This document shows, in pieces, positions 10,941 through 23,400 of a stretch of 64,000 nucleotides of DNA (positions are counted from its first letter, which is position 1; every line of letters starts with the position of its first letter). The DNA is from Theocolax elegans (lineage: Eukaryota; Arthropoda; Insecta; Hymenoptera; Cerocephalidae), in the NCBI GenBank assembly GCA_026168455.1, contig CM047426.1, forward strand, positions 74,675,986 through 74,739,985, written 5' to 3'. The translations under genes and the position numbers were made by a program. The notes beneath the pieces are model-generated. The model was not told the DNA's origin. It saw only the letters and a program-made list of their open reading frames with translations, and made no database searches.

Positions 10941-13290
10941 TCTTAATGACGGTTAAGGTCGCGGATCTGACCGTTTAACGTCTTGCTCGATGACTGTATT
11001 TAAGTATTATTTCTTCCTGACCGATAGCTCGTAAAACTTTTGCTTTATTGTTTCCATTCACTGCTAAGTGTTGAGTGACACAATATTTTGAACTAATGGA
11101 ACATTGCCAATGAAGCACGTTAATCACTTTTTTTATAAAAACCATTTGGTTCGTACGGATACGAAAATATATCAACATTTAGTAACATTTTCTTAATCCA
11201 TTTTACGTGTCCGTATAAGCTCACTTCAGCCTTCACAATTGATTCGACGATAGATATAAAAAAATAAAGATATTAATGGATTCAAAGAAGAACCGTCTCT
11301 AAGAATACAATTTTTTTCACTTTCGTTGAAGTAACACTTCAGGTCATTCATAAATATTCAATCAGCAAGCTATCGAACACACGAAGAAAAGCAGAAAATT
11401 CACACAATTGTTTCGACGTAAAGGCTCTTTGAATTTAGAGATGTTATTTAACTCGACGCTCGCTTTAAATTTAATTCCGGACATTTATGTTTACTAGAAA
11501 CTCAAAGTCCTCTTAAATAAACATTCTTAAAAATGTAATGGTCATTAATTTTAAACTCTAGACTCAAAAATATTCGAATCCGTTCCAATTACGAATGAAT
11601 CGTTTATGTATTTATAACTTATTGCAAGCGTCGTTTCCGACGAATTAAATAAAATAAAACATTTAATCTCTTTTAATTATTAAAATAAGATACTTGTAAC
11701 ATAAATGTAATCGCTATGGATAAAAATCAAAAGACACAATTATAGTTATAACTCATTAATTAATTTCAGCGGAATTTCTACAGTTGAAAACGAAAGCCGA
11801 ACACGAGAAAATAATATTTGGTCACAGTTTTTTTGTTGTACATATAGAGATGTCGTATTATCAAAAAGGCATACGGAGTTTTGTAACAATTAACCAGCAA
11901 AATATTTAGATCCACAGAGGATCCCTCATTATCTACGAGGTTCCAGCTGGACAGACAGATAGCTTTCACTTTTCGAAAAGCAAACTTTGGCAACCTCGAC
12001 TGACGATCTGTTCTGGTGCACCATATGGCACTTCCCTTTAGCCATTCATCGGTCTAGCGCATGTCAGTGACGTATAGTTCTTCATCACAGTTGGAATATA
12101 GAATTTCCTAAGCAATCGATAGACTTTAGACATTTCTCTCCTTCTCTCCAGTTACTCTGTTTATATTTATATCATAATTGGCACTTTGTCATTTTAAATT
12201 ATATAATAATGATTGATACGTTTCATGTTATTATCAAATGATTATTTTTCAGCAAAATTTTATTGTTGTGCATACGCTATTATTATCAATATCGATTGTT
12301 CTTTTAGTATTTTTTATCCGAAATCTGGTTATTTATTTATACTCAACAGATTTTGATACTTTTAGATATGAGATTATTAATTACGTGTCTCAAAAATATG
12401 TATAAAAATTTTTAATTACGAAACATTTAATCATGAATTAATAATTATTTTATACTCAGGTATATAAGGTATTAAAAAATGCATCCATTCTATATAAATA
12501 TGTAAGAAGCAAATTAAAAATTCTTTAGCAGACAAGAAACGAAGTGAATCTTTTTTAATTACTTTAAATCTTTCTTCTTTAATTCAACAGCATCTGTCGT
12601 TCTCATTTAGGAAATGTACGTAATTAAATTTTGTCCAATATCCTTAGATATTCGGTGTATATAACTAGATAAAAAACACCGAACTATTCATATTTTTGTT
12701 AATTTTTCTAGTTAGAATTGTTTTTGTAGTGTGACGAATGAAGAAAAAAAGGTTTACGAGGAAGCCTAGCCAAAGGCTATTGCTTCTATCGCGAAAGTGA
12801 AGAATGTTGAGCGAAGCTTTTCCTCCGCTAGAGTTTATCCGAGTTTTACGACGTTATCCGGTGCTTTTCTCTCTTTAATCAAGGAATTTCTTTATTGAAT
12901 TTTATTGGATCAGTTCTCGTTTGTGCGATAAATTACGTGTCCGTGATATCGGGTGGACTGTTTCGGTTTTATTAAAGAGTCTCTAACGAAATAAAAGTTT
13001 GATAAATGTACGTCAAAATAATGTATTGCCATTTTAAAAGCTTTTCTTTTCCGGGGACGCTAAATTATTACGTTTAAAGGTGGTATACGAATAATTTAAC
13101 TTATTTCATAGCTAAGACATTACCGTATACAAATGGAATATTAAAATAGTTTAACATGATTATAACATTCGCTACATACGTCTTTTTTCAGATTGAAGCA
13201 AATAGTTTAAAGTGACTACGTATTTTAAGTATTTTAAAAAGCGATAGTAATAAAGCAAGATAATGTCATCTAAACAAGTTTAGGACACCT
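10941..13290. other. AT-rich non-coding stretch
   Basis: No recognisable gene. Isolated 3'-splice-like tracts occur at 12242-12253 (ATTATTTTTCAG) and 13179-13191 (TCTTTTTTCAG), each followed by sequence with stops in all frames. ACTCAG|GTATAT at 12455-12465 is a weak joined acceptor/donor word. Confidence 0.5.
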
Positions 13291-13790
13291 TCTCCTCGAG
13301 ATTTGGGGAATGAATCCAGAACAGTGAACGCATGGGATAGGTTGCGTCGACTTATAATTTTACTGTACGACGATGCACTCGATCAGATAAGGCGGCGTAT
13401 TGCAAACAACGCACGCACGCAGGCAGGGGCGCGGAAAGGGTCCGCGCGTGTGAGCCTTTTTAAAAGGAGTTTAATGTCGCGCGCTCGCGCGAACGACTTA
13501 ATCCTCGTGCATAAACGACGTCGGTGGCTGCCGCGCAATTACCGAAACCACCTGTTACATGCGTACGCGAAATTTTTATACGCCCACGAGTGCTACGGTG
13601 TTTTACGACTTTTTTCGACGAGCTCGACCGGTTTTTCTGCTTCATCCGTTCTTTTCCGGTTTCTCGAGACTTTTCGACGTGCAAACTCCGTACCTCGTTT
13701 GTTCTCTCTACCGAATCTTGTTTGGCTTTTCTGCACTTATTTTTTACCTTATCGGTCAAAATTACAAAATGTGAGTCGCTTCTCTTTATT
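13291..13790. promoter_or_regulatory. CpG-rich island with long overlapping open frames
   Basis: Very rich in CG, including the inverted repeat TCGCGCG-CT-CGCGCGA at 13477-13492. Frames of 167 and 129 codons on + and 99 codons on - overlap, and the largest starts at TTG rather than ATG. The translated peptides are Arg-rich and then Phe/Leu/Ser-rich with no known domain. A good GTGAGT donor word lies at 13771-13776, so a non-coding or first exon ending at 13770 cannot be excluded. A CpG-rich regulatory island or promoter is more likely. Confidence 0.3.
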
Positions 13791-16700
13791 AATTATTCTA
13801 CTTTAATTTTAACAATTTTTCGGTTTCTTTTTAATCTGAAAACGAGCAGTTCATGCCTACCATGCTTTATTAACTTTGTGTGGGAACTACTTCACCTGGC
13901 AGACTCTTCTTGAATCTTTTAATTGTTTATGTACTTAAACATCTGAAGTTACCCACCGAAATTATGTACATAAATATGGAATTTATGATGTAGAAAAAAA
14001 ATAATTTATCTTTTGATCGTATAATAGAAATTTCGAAAATTGGTGATATCAAAATAAATGTAATTGAGCTGATGTAAACATTGAAACGTTGCCAACAAAC
14101 TGTGGCATAGTAAACTTTAGATTATATAAATATGCACTTGGCGAAATAGTAATTGCGCTGTTTATAGCTATTTATTCTTTACTCGAGACAATGCTATTCT
14201 TTTAATGATATTATCATTATAAAATAGATCAAGTGATTTATTTATGAAGCTTATAAGCATCTAAGAATCGTTTTTGTCGAGATTAAAGATTTAATAATAA
14301 ATTGTTGCATCAACCCGTTAATTTCTTTAAAAGAATATCAACATATAAGTTTACTGTCCTATTCTACTTTGACAAACATTTTAATTGATCGTTGTTTGAA
14401 TAAGTAACTACAAGGACACTCACTATACATTCGTTGAATATCTTATATTTAATAAAAAAATAATATTTAATAATCTTTCAACTACGGCAAAAAGTGAACG
14501 GTTCTATTATGATTGGTCATAAAATATTATGAACATATTTACGATTCAGGGACCTGAAGGAAGAACTGAGCATCATAATCGTTTAACCATAGTGTTCACA
14601 CAAAATTAAAGATAAATCGAATAGCATCAGGAAAGCGAGACGCGCAAGTTTCGGCTTTCATTATAGGAGGATATGTATTATACAAAGAGCAGAAAAGGAG
14701 GGAAAAGGAGCTCTCCAAAATGCCGTGTACAGCTGTGCGATTCCCTTCCAGGGTCTCGCGACAGGTATTAAGTCCCCGACCATCTGCGCATTGGGATCCT
14801 TTTCGGTGATGACGCCTCTGCCGTATAAGTTTATCAGGCTTTACATCGATGCGGGCTGAATGTTGGTGAAAAACAACCGAGATTAGAGGGGACATTCAAA
14901 TTTTTCCAACGTATTGGAGAATCCGTATGGAATCATGTCTAATGATTTATTTATACACCCGACGAAATTGAATGTAATGTGCAAAGAATCCCGAGTTATG
15001 AATATGAAATTTTTTATCTTTCAAAAACGTTTAAATATATATCTTACGCGAAAAAGTGCTAAATGTTTACCGGTGCATTATTTTATATTTATTATTTGCA
15101 TATTTGTATTACGATTTTCATAAGTCAGTTGAGTATAAGATTATAAGTGCCTATATAAGAAATAAAAAATAAAATTAGATTTTTGAAGAAACTTTATCAA
15201 ATAAATGATACTTTCCCCCTGAAAACAAAAGTTCTTTGTAGACGCAGAGCAGCTCGGCGTAAGTACCCTTAAAATTCATCCTTCCTCCCTTTTGCGAGTA
15301 CAATAACCCATCCGGTCTACGTTCAATTTCTAATTAATGAGAATTTATTAGCGAGCTGCGTAAACTCTATACCGTTTACCCCTAAATTGAAATAAATTTT
15401 CTACTCTTGTGTCACATCAATACACTTTTCCAGACTTTGTAAACTTTTGTAATTGTTAGCTTAAGAATAAACTTTTCGTTACTTAAGTTCAAATGAGTTG
15501 ACTGCACCTTCGTACTTATTTACATAAAGTTAATTTTGTATTTATCTGTGTTTTATATACAACCTATTCAAATATATTATTTTCGTTACATGTTTGGAAT
15601 TTAGAAATTTTGAGGGCGTAATACACAGTAGATTTCTTTTGCTTCGCTTAAAAATTTCAATCAAAATTCCATACTTTTTTCAAAGTTTAATCTGTTTCAA
15701 CTATACATTCTAAAGAACCTCTAAGATAAAAAAAAAGGTTTAAAAGATCCACAGTACACCCCCAGAAAATAATATTCTACGTAGCATCGAGTGAACCCAT
15801 TCAAAGTACAATAACTGACCTTCCACTTGACGAAATCTATTCACTATTTTAAAATATGCCATAGGTTACGTACAATAAAAAACGTCCTTTATTCTCGTGG
15901 AAAGAAGAGTTACATGCCTTATACCTCCGAATCAAGAAAAATCCTATCTTTTTCATCGATGTGCAATAGGCATTAGAAGAAAATATAAGAGGGTGTCTTA
16001 AAATTTGGCATCGCGATCTCGACATCTGGCACCCTCAGCGACCTGCGAATCAAAACGTAATAGGGACTCAAAACTCGTATATTAAAAGCGTTATGTATCT
16101 CGGCATCCTTAATTAGGAAACAATACTCGTATAATCGTTTGCTCCGTGGATTAGATATAAAGTAAAATTATTTCATTTTAATTAGTTTAAATTACTTGAC
16201 CATTCGACGGAGGCAATATTTTTACTTGTTACATTGCAATTAAAGTAAATATATTAAATAAATAAATATTTGATTACAATCAAGTAGAGCACTATAAATT
16301 TTAAATAAAAGTAAATATATGTTATTCAATTAAATAAATTTTATTTATTTTATAAGAGTCGTATAATATTGCAATTAATCACAGTTGTAAAATTATAATG
16401 ATTTATAAGTAGTTTTGGATAAGAAAGAAATTATCCAGTCAGAAAACGTCGGCAGTAGTTATAACTAAACGTTCATTTTTGGAGTTTCTTTAGTTACTTT
16501 CCACTTGTAAAGCTGGATAATCGAAAAGTCTTGGGATTCGCGTATTGTTTAGTTCGCTCTTCTTCTCGCTATCAAAGGAAAGCACACAGTCACGTTTTAT
16601 TGAAGATTCTTCGTTCTCGTAGTAGTATTTTGCTTTTTAGGGTGTATTGTTTGTCGGCTCGACGTCTTCAAGGTTAATTGAAGATGTTTCTTTAACTTTT

Positions 16701-17340
16701 CCTTCAAAACTACCGCGATTCATTTTCTTTCCTCGTGCTTTTCTTTTCTGCTTGTATGGTAATAAAAAGTTAATTCACCCGAGTGCTCCTGTTTGTTAAC
16801 GTAATGAAAAGATCTGACTACTTCTTCTTTTCGGGTGGGTGGTGGGGGGAGAGACCGAAGGGTAATACATTTGTCGAACCTTTACCAGTTTTTGGGCGAA
16901 AATAAACGAAACGCATAGTTTTATTTGACGATTTAATCTACAAATGTATACATTTATTTTATATAATGCTACTTGAATTGTGTACACTTTTAATTAAGCT
17001 ATAGCGATTCTCAATTAGCAACAGAAATTTACCAAAGCATACATCACGTTATAAGTGTAAAATAAAGTGGAAAGTAGTTTAGTCGTAATGGCGAGTTGAA
17101 AAGAAAACGTAAGCGAAATTCCCTTAATTTTAATATTTGAAATGAATATCTAAACGAAATGAACTCGTCAATGATCTATCCGAGTTAAGCTAATGCACAC
17201 AATTGCAAATCTCTTTATTTGATTGAAGTAATTAGCAAACTATTTGAAATCTTATCTGCAATACTTTATAGAGTCTTTGTTTAAACACACAGGATTTAGT
17301 ATTATAAATTCATCTTAGCGACTAGAAGGTAATTGTATCC
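13791..17340. other. AT-rich non-coding stretch
   Basis: No recognisable gene or repeat. Moderate islands lie near 14620-14890 and 15900-16080. Short A and T runs are frequent. Confidence 0.55.
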
Positions 17341-18200
17341 GGCAATAAACGGCAACAATGCGTGTTGGCCTGTTTAAACGACTGTAAACGAGACTCTCGT
17401 CACGGTAATCTGGTTTTGTGTATACGCATATTGTTGCACTGTAGTAAAAGTCAACGCGCAAACTCGTCCTTGACGGTAAACCGGAACGACACATTTTTCG
17501 ACCTGGTCACATTAGCGGAAGTCTTGTTTACGCGTCATTTATTAAATCGTTCATATAGCATTATTTTAGTTTTATCTTTCAAACATTTATTTGAAAATGC
17601 TTTACATGTACCGTTTTATATAATATTCTAGCGCTCGAAATTTTTATTCAACTTTTAATTTTTCATTAAACAATTGAACAGGGAATCTGATTGCTCATTG
17701 ACGAAAGGATGGCAGATTTTTTTAAACATCATTATGCAAATTGAAACCCGAAGTCAATCAAGTGTAGTTTTACGTTAAGCTATATATACGCGAGCGACGT
17801 AACAGTGTGCGATCGTTGATGTTTTAATCACTTAAAACTTCTGTGGAACAAAAAAAATTTGGCTGGGAAAAAAGGGAACTCGTTAGGCATGAATTTTTTA
17901 AAATCGCACCTAGACGTTAGCCAAGAGGGAATATCTCGGCAACTCCTTGCACGGCAGCAATCTATATACACCGTGTCCCCCTCCATTGTTCTGTCAGTCG
18001 CGCGGTATCGATTTCGCAAAGACACGGCTAATGACAAGACGCTATAACGAGCAACAAGTTATCCGATTACATAGACGCGCGATCGCTAGCACGCGTAAAA
18101 GCTGTTATTTCATCGGACGCGTCGTGACACCGGGTGATTTTGCAAAATATTGCTCGCTAAGCGGATGATTCGACCGTCTTTCTCTTTCTTTCCTTCCGGC
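17341..18200. promoter_or_regulatory. Moderately CpG-rich island
   Basis: Several short frames occur on both strands with no recognisable product. TATATATA at 17781-17788 lies about 20 bases before ACAGTGTG, a weak TATA/initiator pairing with non-standard spacing. The second half (17900-18180) is richer in CG (CGCGCGATCGC type). Confidence 0.25.
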
Positions 18201-18849
18201 GAGCACGGTTTTGCATAATTGAAATGTTTCGATTACGAATTTTCATTTTTACCCTCTTACTTCGTTTACTCGGCTGACAGTTATCTTTTTAACCTTACCC
18301 TTTTTAATTGAGGCGTTATTATTATATAACTTTAAAATAATAACTACATCGTGCATTTTATATAATTTGTATGCACTATTATGCACATCGCGTGATCGGG
18401 TGCACCTACTAAACAGACTTAAACTCATTTTAAATTATTATTTTTAATCATTTTTTGTTTATTCGCGATTTGAATTTTCCTGTACAAAATTCATCTCTCT
18501 ACATTTCTTTAATTTAAATTTTTATTAAACTTGGGAAATTTTTAAAATTCACGAATGATATACTTTTAATATGCAGTTTTCTTTTTAAGTCAAATGTTAG
18601 TACTCGATGTAACATAATTTAGTGAATTTTAAAGTTTTATGAAAAAATAACTATGAAAATGGGTATATAAATTCTTGATATCAACTAATCAGTTCATCTC
18701 TCACGAGGATTACGCGAGTTTTAATATAACATTTTTTTAAGTGGCTTCTAACGAACTCAAATTAAACTTTTATAAATGTATTTTCTTTTCGAAGAAATAA
18801 ATTAAATTAAAATATGTATAGATATACAAAAGCATATAATATACGGTAT
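18201..18849. other. AT-rich non-coding stretch before the ratchet-like site
   Basis: AT-rich throughout, with T-rich runs on the + strand. No coding frame or repeat of note. Confidence 0.55.
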
Positions 18850-18935
18850 ATTAATAAATACATTTTTTCTGTTTCAGGTAAGCTTCAAATTATTCCTACC
18901 AACGTGGTTTCAAAAATTTGTGAAAATTGGTAAGC
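18850..18935 (+). other. Candidate recursive splice site or 52-base exon
   Basis: A pyrimidine tract (18861-18875, ending TTTCTGTTTC) and AG (18876-18877) are joined directly to GTAAGC (18878-18883), so one site can act as both 3' and 5' splice site. A branch-like TTAAT lies at 18851-18855. A second identical donor, GTAAGC at 18930-18935, lies 52 bases on. In Drosophila, such joined sites split long introns into steps and leave no exon; in vertebrates a short 'recursive exon' with a downstream donor helps define the site. The 52 bases are open in one frame (starts VSFKLFLPTW), so a cassette exon is also possible. Confidence 0.4.
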
Positions 18936-20090
18936 TGATTTAAAAGCACTTCAAAAAAGTTTCTTAATTTCACTTTGCATCCGGCACGTGGATTCCGAAA
19001 ATCTCTTAAGGTCGAGGGAAAAAAATGATGCGAAATTATTCAGGAAGAAATTCTTCGAATACAGAAGCGCGCACGAGAGAGCAAAAAGCGTTGGGCAACA
19101 TAATACAAGACGTTGAGTCCTCATTTTTCAGAGGCGTCGAATATCGATTTACGTGGGCGCACGCACGCGACGGTGCGCACAGCCTTGGGAAATCAGAATC
19201 CAGATCGAATTCTGACTTAACGAGCCGTAAGAAAGTTACGCGAGCAATATACTACACAGGTACGGCACACGTTGGCGTGCGAAGACGTTTTTACTTAGCT
19301 GACTATGTCAAATTCTTTCGATCTAGATTTACATTCAAATGGAAAAGTAAACAAAATGTCGAGGGATCGCAATTTAAAAAATTTCTTACTTTTTACTCTT
19401 TTAACAGGATTATAATTCTAGCCAATACGTTTTGTTTTTCACTACAATTATTTGATATTTTCCGCATCGTAAGATGTCACATTTTATGTAAATAAGTATG
19501 CGATCACCGTAATATAAACAAACAGCTCGCGGACAAATTCGAGAATAAACAAATCTATCAAAAATGAATAAAAAGTCTACAAATCTATGTAGATATATAA
19601 ATGTAAAAATATCGGCCTTTTAATCTAAATATTATAAATTAATCTATGAATATGAGAGTAGAAATAAATATTGTAATCTTGAAAAATCTATATGAATTAT
19701 AAATTAAACTCGATGTACAAATGGAAATACACGCGCGGAAGACTTAAATATGACTGGATTTCATCAGTACGGTGGTGAGAGGAGGTATAGAAAAGCGAGT
19801 TCTCCAGACAAGTGTATCGCAAAGAGGATCAACGAGTAATAGCGAAGTGAGGAACGACAAGAGGAACAAAAAGAGCTGGGACTAAAGAGCTGTGTATATG
19901 GGGATGGGCTGATATTTATGTAACATCTCCTCTGTAAAATTTATTTTAAACTATTAAAAACTAAATAGTGGAATTATAAGATTTTTGGAGGCTAAAATCT
20001 CTAAATATTTACATCTGGATAAAATTTAAAAATGGTGAAAAAAAGAAATTAACCAGTAAGTTACAATAATAATCGGAAAAGAAAGAGTAT
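18936..20090. other. Mixed stretch with a small CpG-rich segment
   Basis: A 156-codon frame at 19025-19495 starts in a moderately CpG-rich patch and runs into AT-rich DNA. It shows no domain. The segment 19765-19910 is purine-rich on the + strand. CACGTGGATT occurs at 18985-18994. Confidence 0.4.
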
Positions 20091-20490
20091 TAAGGATCAC
20101 GTGAAATCGAGAGTTGGAGAGCAAAGGCGAAAGCGAAGGAAGTAAGGAGAAGAATCGTGCGTACGAACGTAAGCGCGTATGTGTGTACATAGAGAGGCAC
20201 GGAGGGAGGAAGAGTGAGGGCCACGCCCTCTTGCGTGGGGTGCGCACTTCCGGTGCGAGGATTACGACGCGCGCAGTTTCTCTCTCCTCTCCGTTCGAGC
20301 TCTACGTATTTTCTCCCTTCCGAGTTCCGTATACATGGACCGTATATAGATATACACAACAACCCAGTCTCTCTTCATTATTTACTCTCTCTTACTCTCC
20401 CTCTGTCTAGCCGCGCGTTCCTTTCTCTTCGTCCTCCCTCGGATTATTCTTCTCTCTTCCCTTTCTTCTCGTTTCGATGAAAGAATTTCA
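20091..20490. promoter_or_regulatory. Island switching from purine-rich to pyrimidine-rich
   Basis: The + strand is purine-rich at about 20105-20220 and pyrimidine-rich at about 20275-20475 (CTCTCTT, CTCCCTCTGTC), with a CpG-rich centre (GGGTGCGCACTTCCGGTGCG). Frames on both strands are low-complexity translations of these tracts. The layout resembles the 6960-7440 island. Candidate promoter or enhancer. Confidence 0.35.
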
Positions 20491-23400
20491 CTCTAATTCT
20501 CTACATTTGTAATGCGGCGATCGCGAAAATCGAGGGAATAACTTGGGATTTAAATGTTCTTGTATTAACCAACGTTTTCATTTTACATTGCGTTACGACA
20601 ACTAATACATTCCACTTTATTCCTTAATGATTCCGATATGAAGTGGAATCTATTTTGGTTAATCCTGGGATTAGCCTCCAGTGTTATTTTTACGGAAATT
20701 TTAATATTTTCTCAATTTATATTGTGTTAAGCTCGGAACGTATGCGATGCTTAACCACTCGGGGAAGAACCGCTGCCGTTTAATACGATTTCACCAATTC
20801 AAAGTGTGAATAAAAAATACGTAATAAAAAGAGAATAAATAATTATATTGATAAGAACGTGAATACGCGTGAATGTCATTCTATCGTACCAAATGCATCC
20901 CTAGTAAATTACTACTTTTGTATTCGATTCTCAGTTTACACGTAGAAACGTGAGAAGATGCGAAAGTTTAACATAAAACGTATAATGTTCAAAATTCCAT
21001 TTTCCACAAGGTGGTATCTGTCACCGTAACCCGTAATTTTCCATCTCATGACACCCGCAACGTAAAATTGTACAAAGATTTCGTCGGTTGTCGCGACGAA
21101 ACAAAATTTCATGCCGTTAATTCAAGAGAATTACGCAATTGGCAAGATTCGCTTATTCGCAGTTCCTCGAATCCGATTTTCGTAGCCTGCCATAAAACTA
21201 TGGCAACGACATTTGCATCTGGATTGTACGTCGCGACGAGCTTCCGCCCGTTAATTGTTCCCCAGATTTGTTTATGGCCGCGGCATTGAAATTTTCTTCT
21301 GTTCGGGCCTTGCAGATTTGCATTATGTGATTCTCAGACGATGAATATTCGCCTATAACGGTTACTCCTCCAATGGATCTTGTATACAATTTATTTCATT
21401 CTCGCTCTAAATTAACATAAATAATGGCTTTATTGGTGGATTTATTTGTTAAATAAGCCTCTTGTCGGTGTAAATTAATATGTATTATATATTTACAAAA
21501 TAATTTGTAATTTTTCATTTTCCTACAGAAAAAGGTACAAACACGGTAAAATCGTTAAAAACTTTATTTTTCGACTAGCCGAAATTCCCATTGAAATGTT
21601 GTATAAGAAATGCTCGGGTCGTATTTCAGTAGCACACGAATAGAGAATGAAGAAGAAAAAGAGTAGTATAAAGAAGGATGTAAAAAAGTGTTTCATTTTC
21701 TTGAAGTAAAATTGACCGCACGGAGAAACAAAGCACCTGCGCGACACGAAAACCTTGAAAGCCGGTGTTCGACAAATGCTCGACCGCAAGCATCCGTCTC
21801 ATCGCGCGTCTGTGATTATTCACGAGTGGCTGCGAGCAACTTGGCGCTCGCTCTCCTGAGCATTCTCGATGTACACCAATACCACGAATTAAAGTCGGTG
21901 GCCCCTCATCTGTCTAACTCGTTTGGGCTAATTTATTTTCTTAATTTTCGTCGATTTGTCGTTGTTTAATCTCTAACTATTTCACTCGCGTATTTAAAGA
22001 TACAATAAATATAATTTAATAATTCTATAAGTATTATAAATTATTAATCATTTCAATGTATAAACAATAATAGTTTACGTTTACAAATTATTTCAGCTTT
22101 TGGATTTTAACGTTCTTTCATTGCTCTTAATACCTGCTATTTATTTAAATTCTTCGCTCTCATCATCTTTCCTATATTTTATCAAATTTATTAATTTATA
22201 ACACGAACAATATATTTAATAGTTACTTTTATCATTTCGTTAATTTAAACCGAGCGTATCAATTATTTTATTTGAACATTAAAGTTAATGTGGAAATAAT
22301 GCGAACGAGAAATATATTCAAATCAATAAATTACATCGAATATGATTATACTTTTCCTTTCCCGACACTGCAATTACGTTTTTAAAGGCTCGCAATCTCC
22401 GTCGTAATATAAAACATAAATATTATTTTATGTACATGCATGAATTGATTTAGACAAAAAAAAACCGACAAACCAAAGGAATTACTCGCGTACATCACCA
22501 TTCAAATTGCTTAGGTAAGAACGGGTCGTTCAGGTCAAGATGAATTCTCGAGGGGAACTTGATTTAAAAGTGTGGAGAAGTGCAGAATATAATGCGGTGT
22601 GTACATTTTTCGTTTACACGCTTAGAGAAACTTCGACAGAGAGCAATAAATCAATTTTTCATCGTAGATAGACAAAGAACCTTCGTTCACCGTTTTCTCG
22701 AATTCTCGCAACCAATTGCAATAACATTCCGTGAGATGTAGAGAGATCAAAAGAAATCCGCATTTTATTTTCTTCTCGGAATTTTTAAAAATACAGAGAA
22801 TCACAGTTTCATATTTGATGGTAAATTATATCAACGTCGTAAGTATTACCTTTTTGCTTTTGTTTGGTTATTTAGAAAAATTAGTTGAATTATTTAAACG
22901 CAATTTCATTCGCATAAATTCATGAAAGCATCCAGGAAGTATTATTAAAATCATTTACAAGACATTAACCTATATCTATTGATAAAAATCAATAAGTATT
23001 TCTAGATGTATCCGCATGCTTTTGTTATTTAAGAGTAGGCGCACGCACAAGGACCATAAAAAGTGACAAAATTATATTTGGATTCGCTTTACTTTTTTGC
23101 GTGATGTTGATTATCGTTATCATGAATTTCTGTCTAGCACAGGAAGCATTTACGGCTGCGAAAACGTATGTCTTTGCTACGTGACGAATCGCCGATGAGT
23201 CTTCCGATCGGAAATGCTTAAAACGCGGCTCGTCCTGAATGGGAATTGCTCCTAACGGCACTTGCGACTCTCATATTTCCTTTTCTGAATCTTCGCTTCC
23301 TTTCGGCAAGTAGACGCGAAAAAAAGATCGTATTATGCTGATAATGTCTTTCTTTTTCTTCATACATATATCTCCTTGATTTACATTATGTGTCTTTGGG

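Noticed and set aside
13303..13913. Long overlapping frames (167, 129 and 99 codons).
   Set aside because: Openness on both strands points to CpG-rich composition; the longest does not begin with ATG and no domain is visible.
1266..20107. Shared 14-base word GGATCACGTGAAAT at 1266-1279 and near 20094-20107.
   Set aside because: Matches of this length between two places in 64 kb are expected by chance.
21516..21645. Good acceptor (AG at 21527-21528) followed by a 38-codon open frame.
   Set aside because: Openness of that length is common by chance, no donor or poly(A) context stands out, and the peptide is unrecognised.
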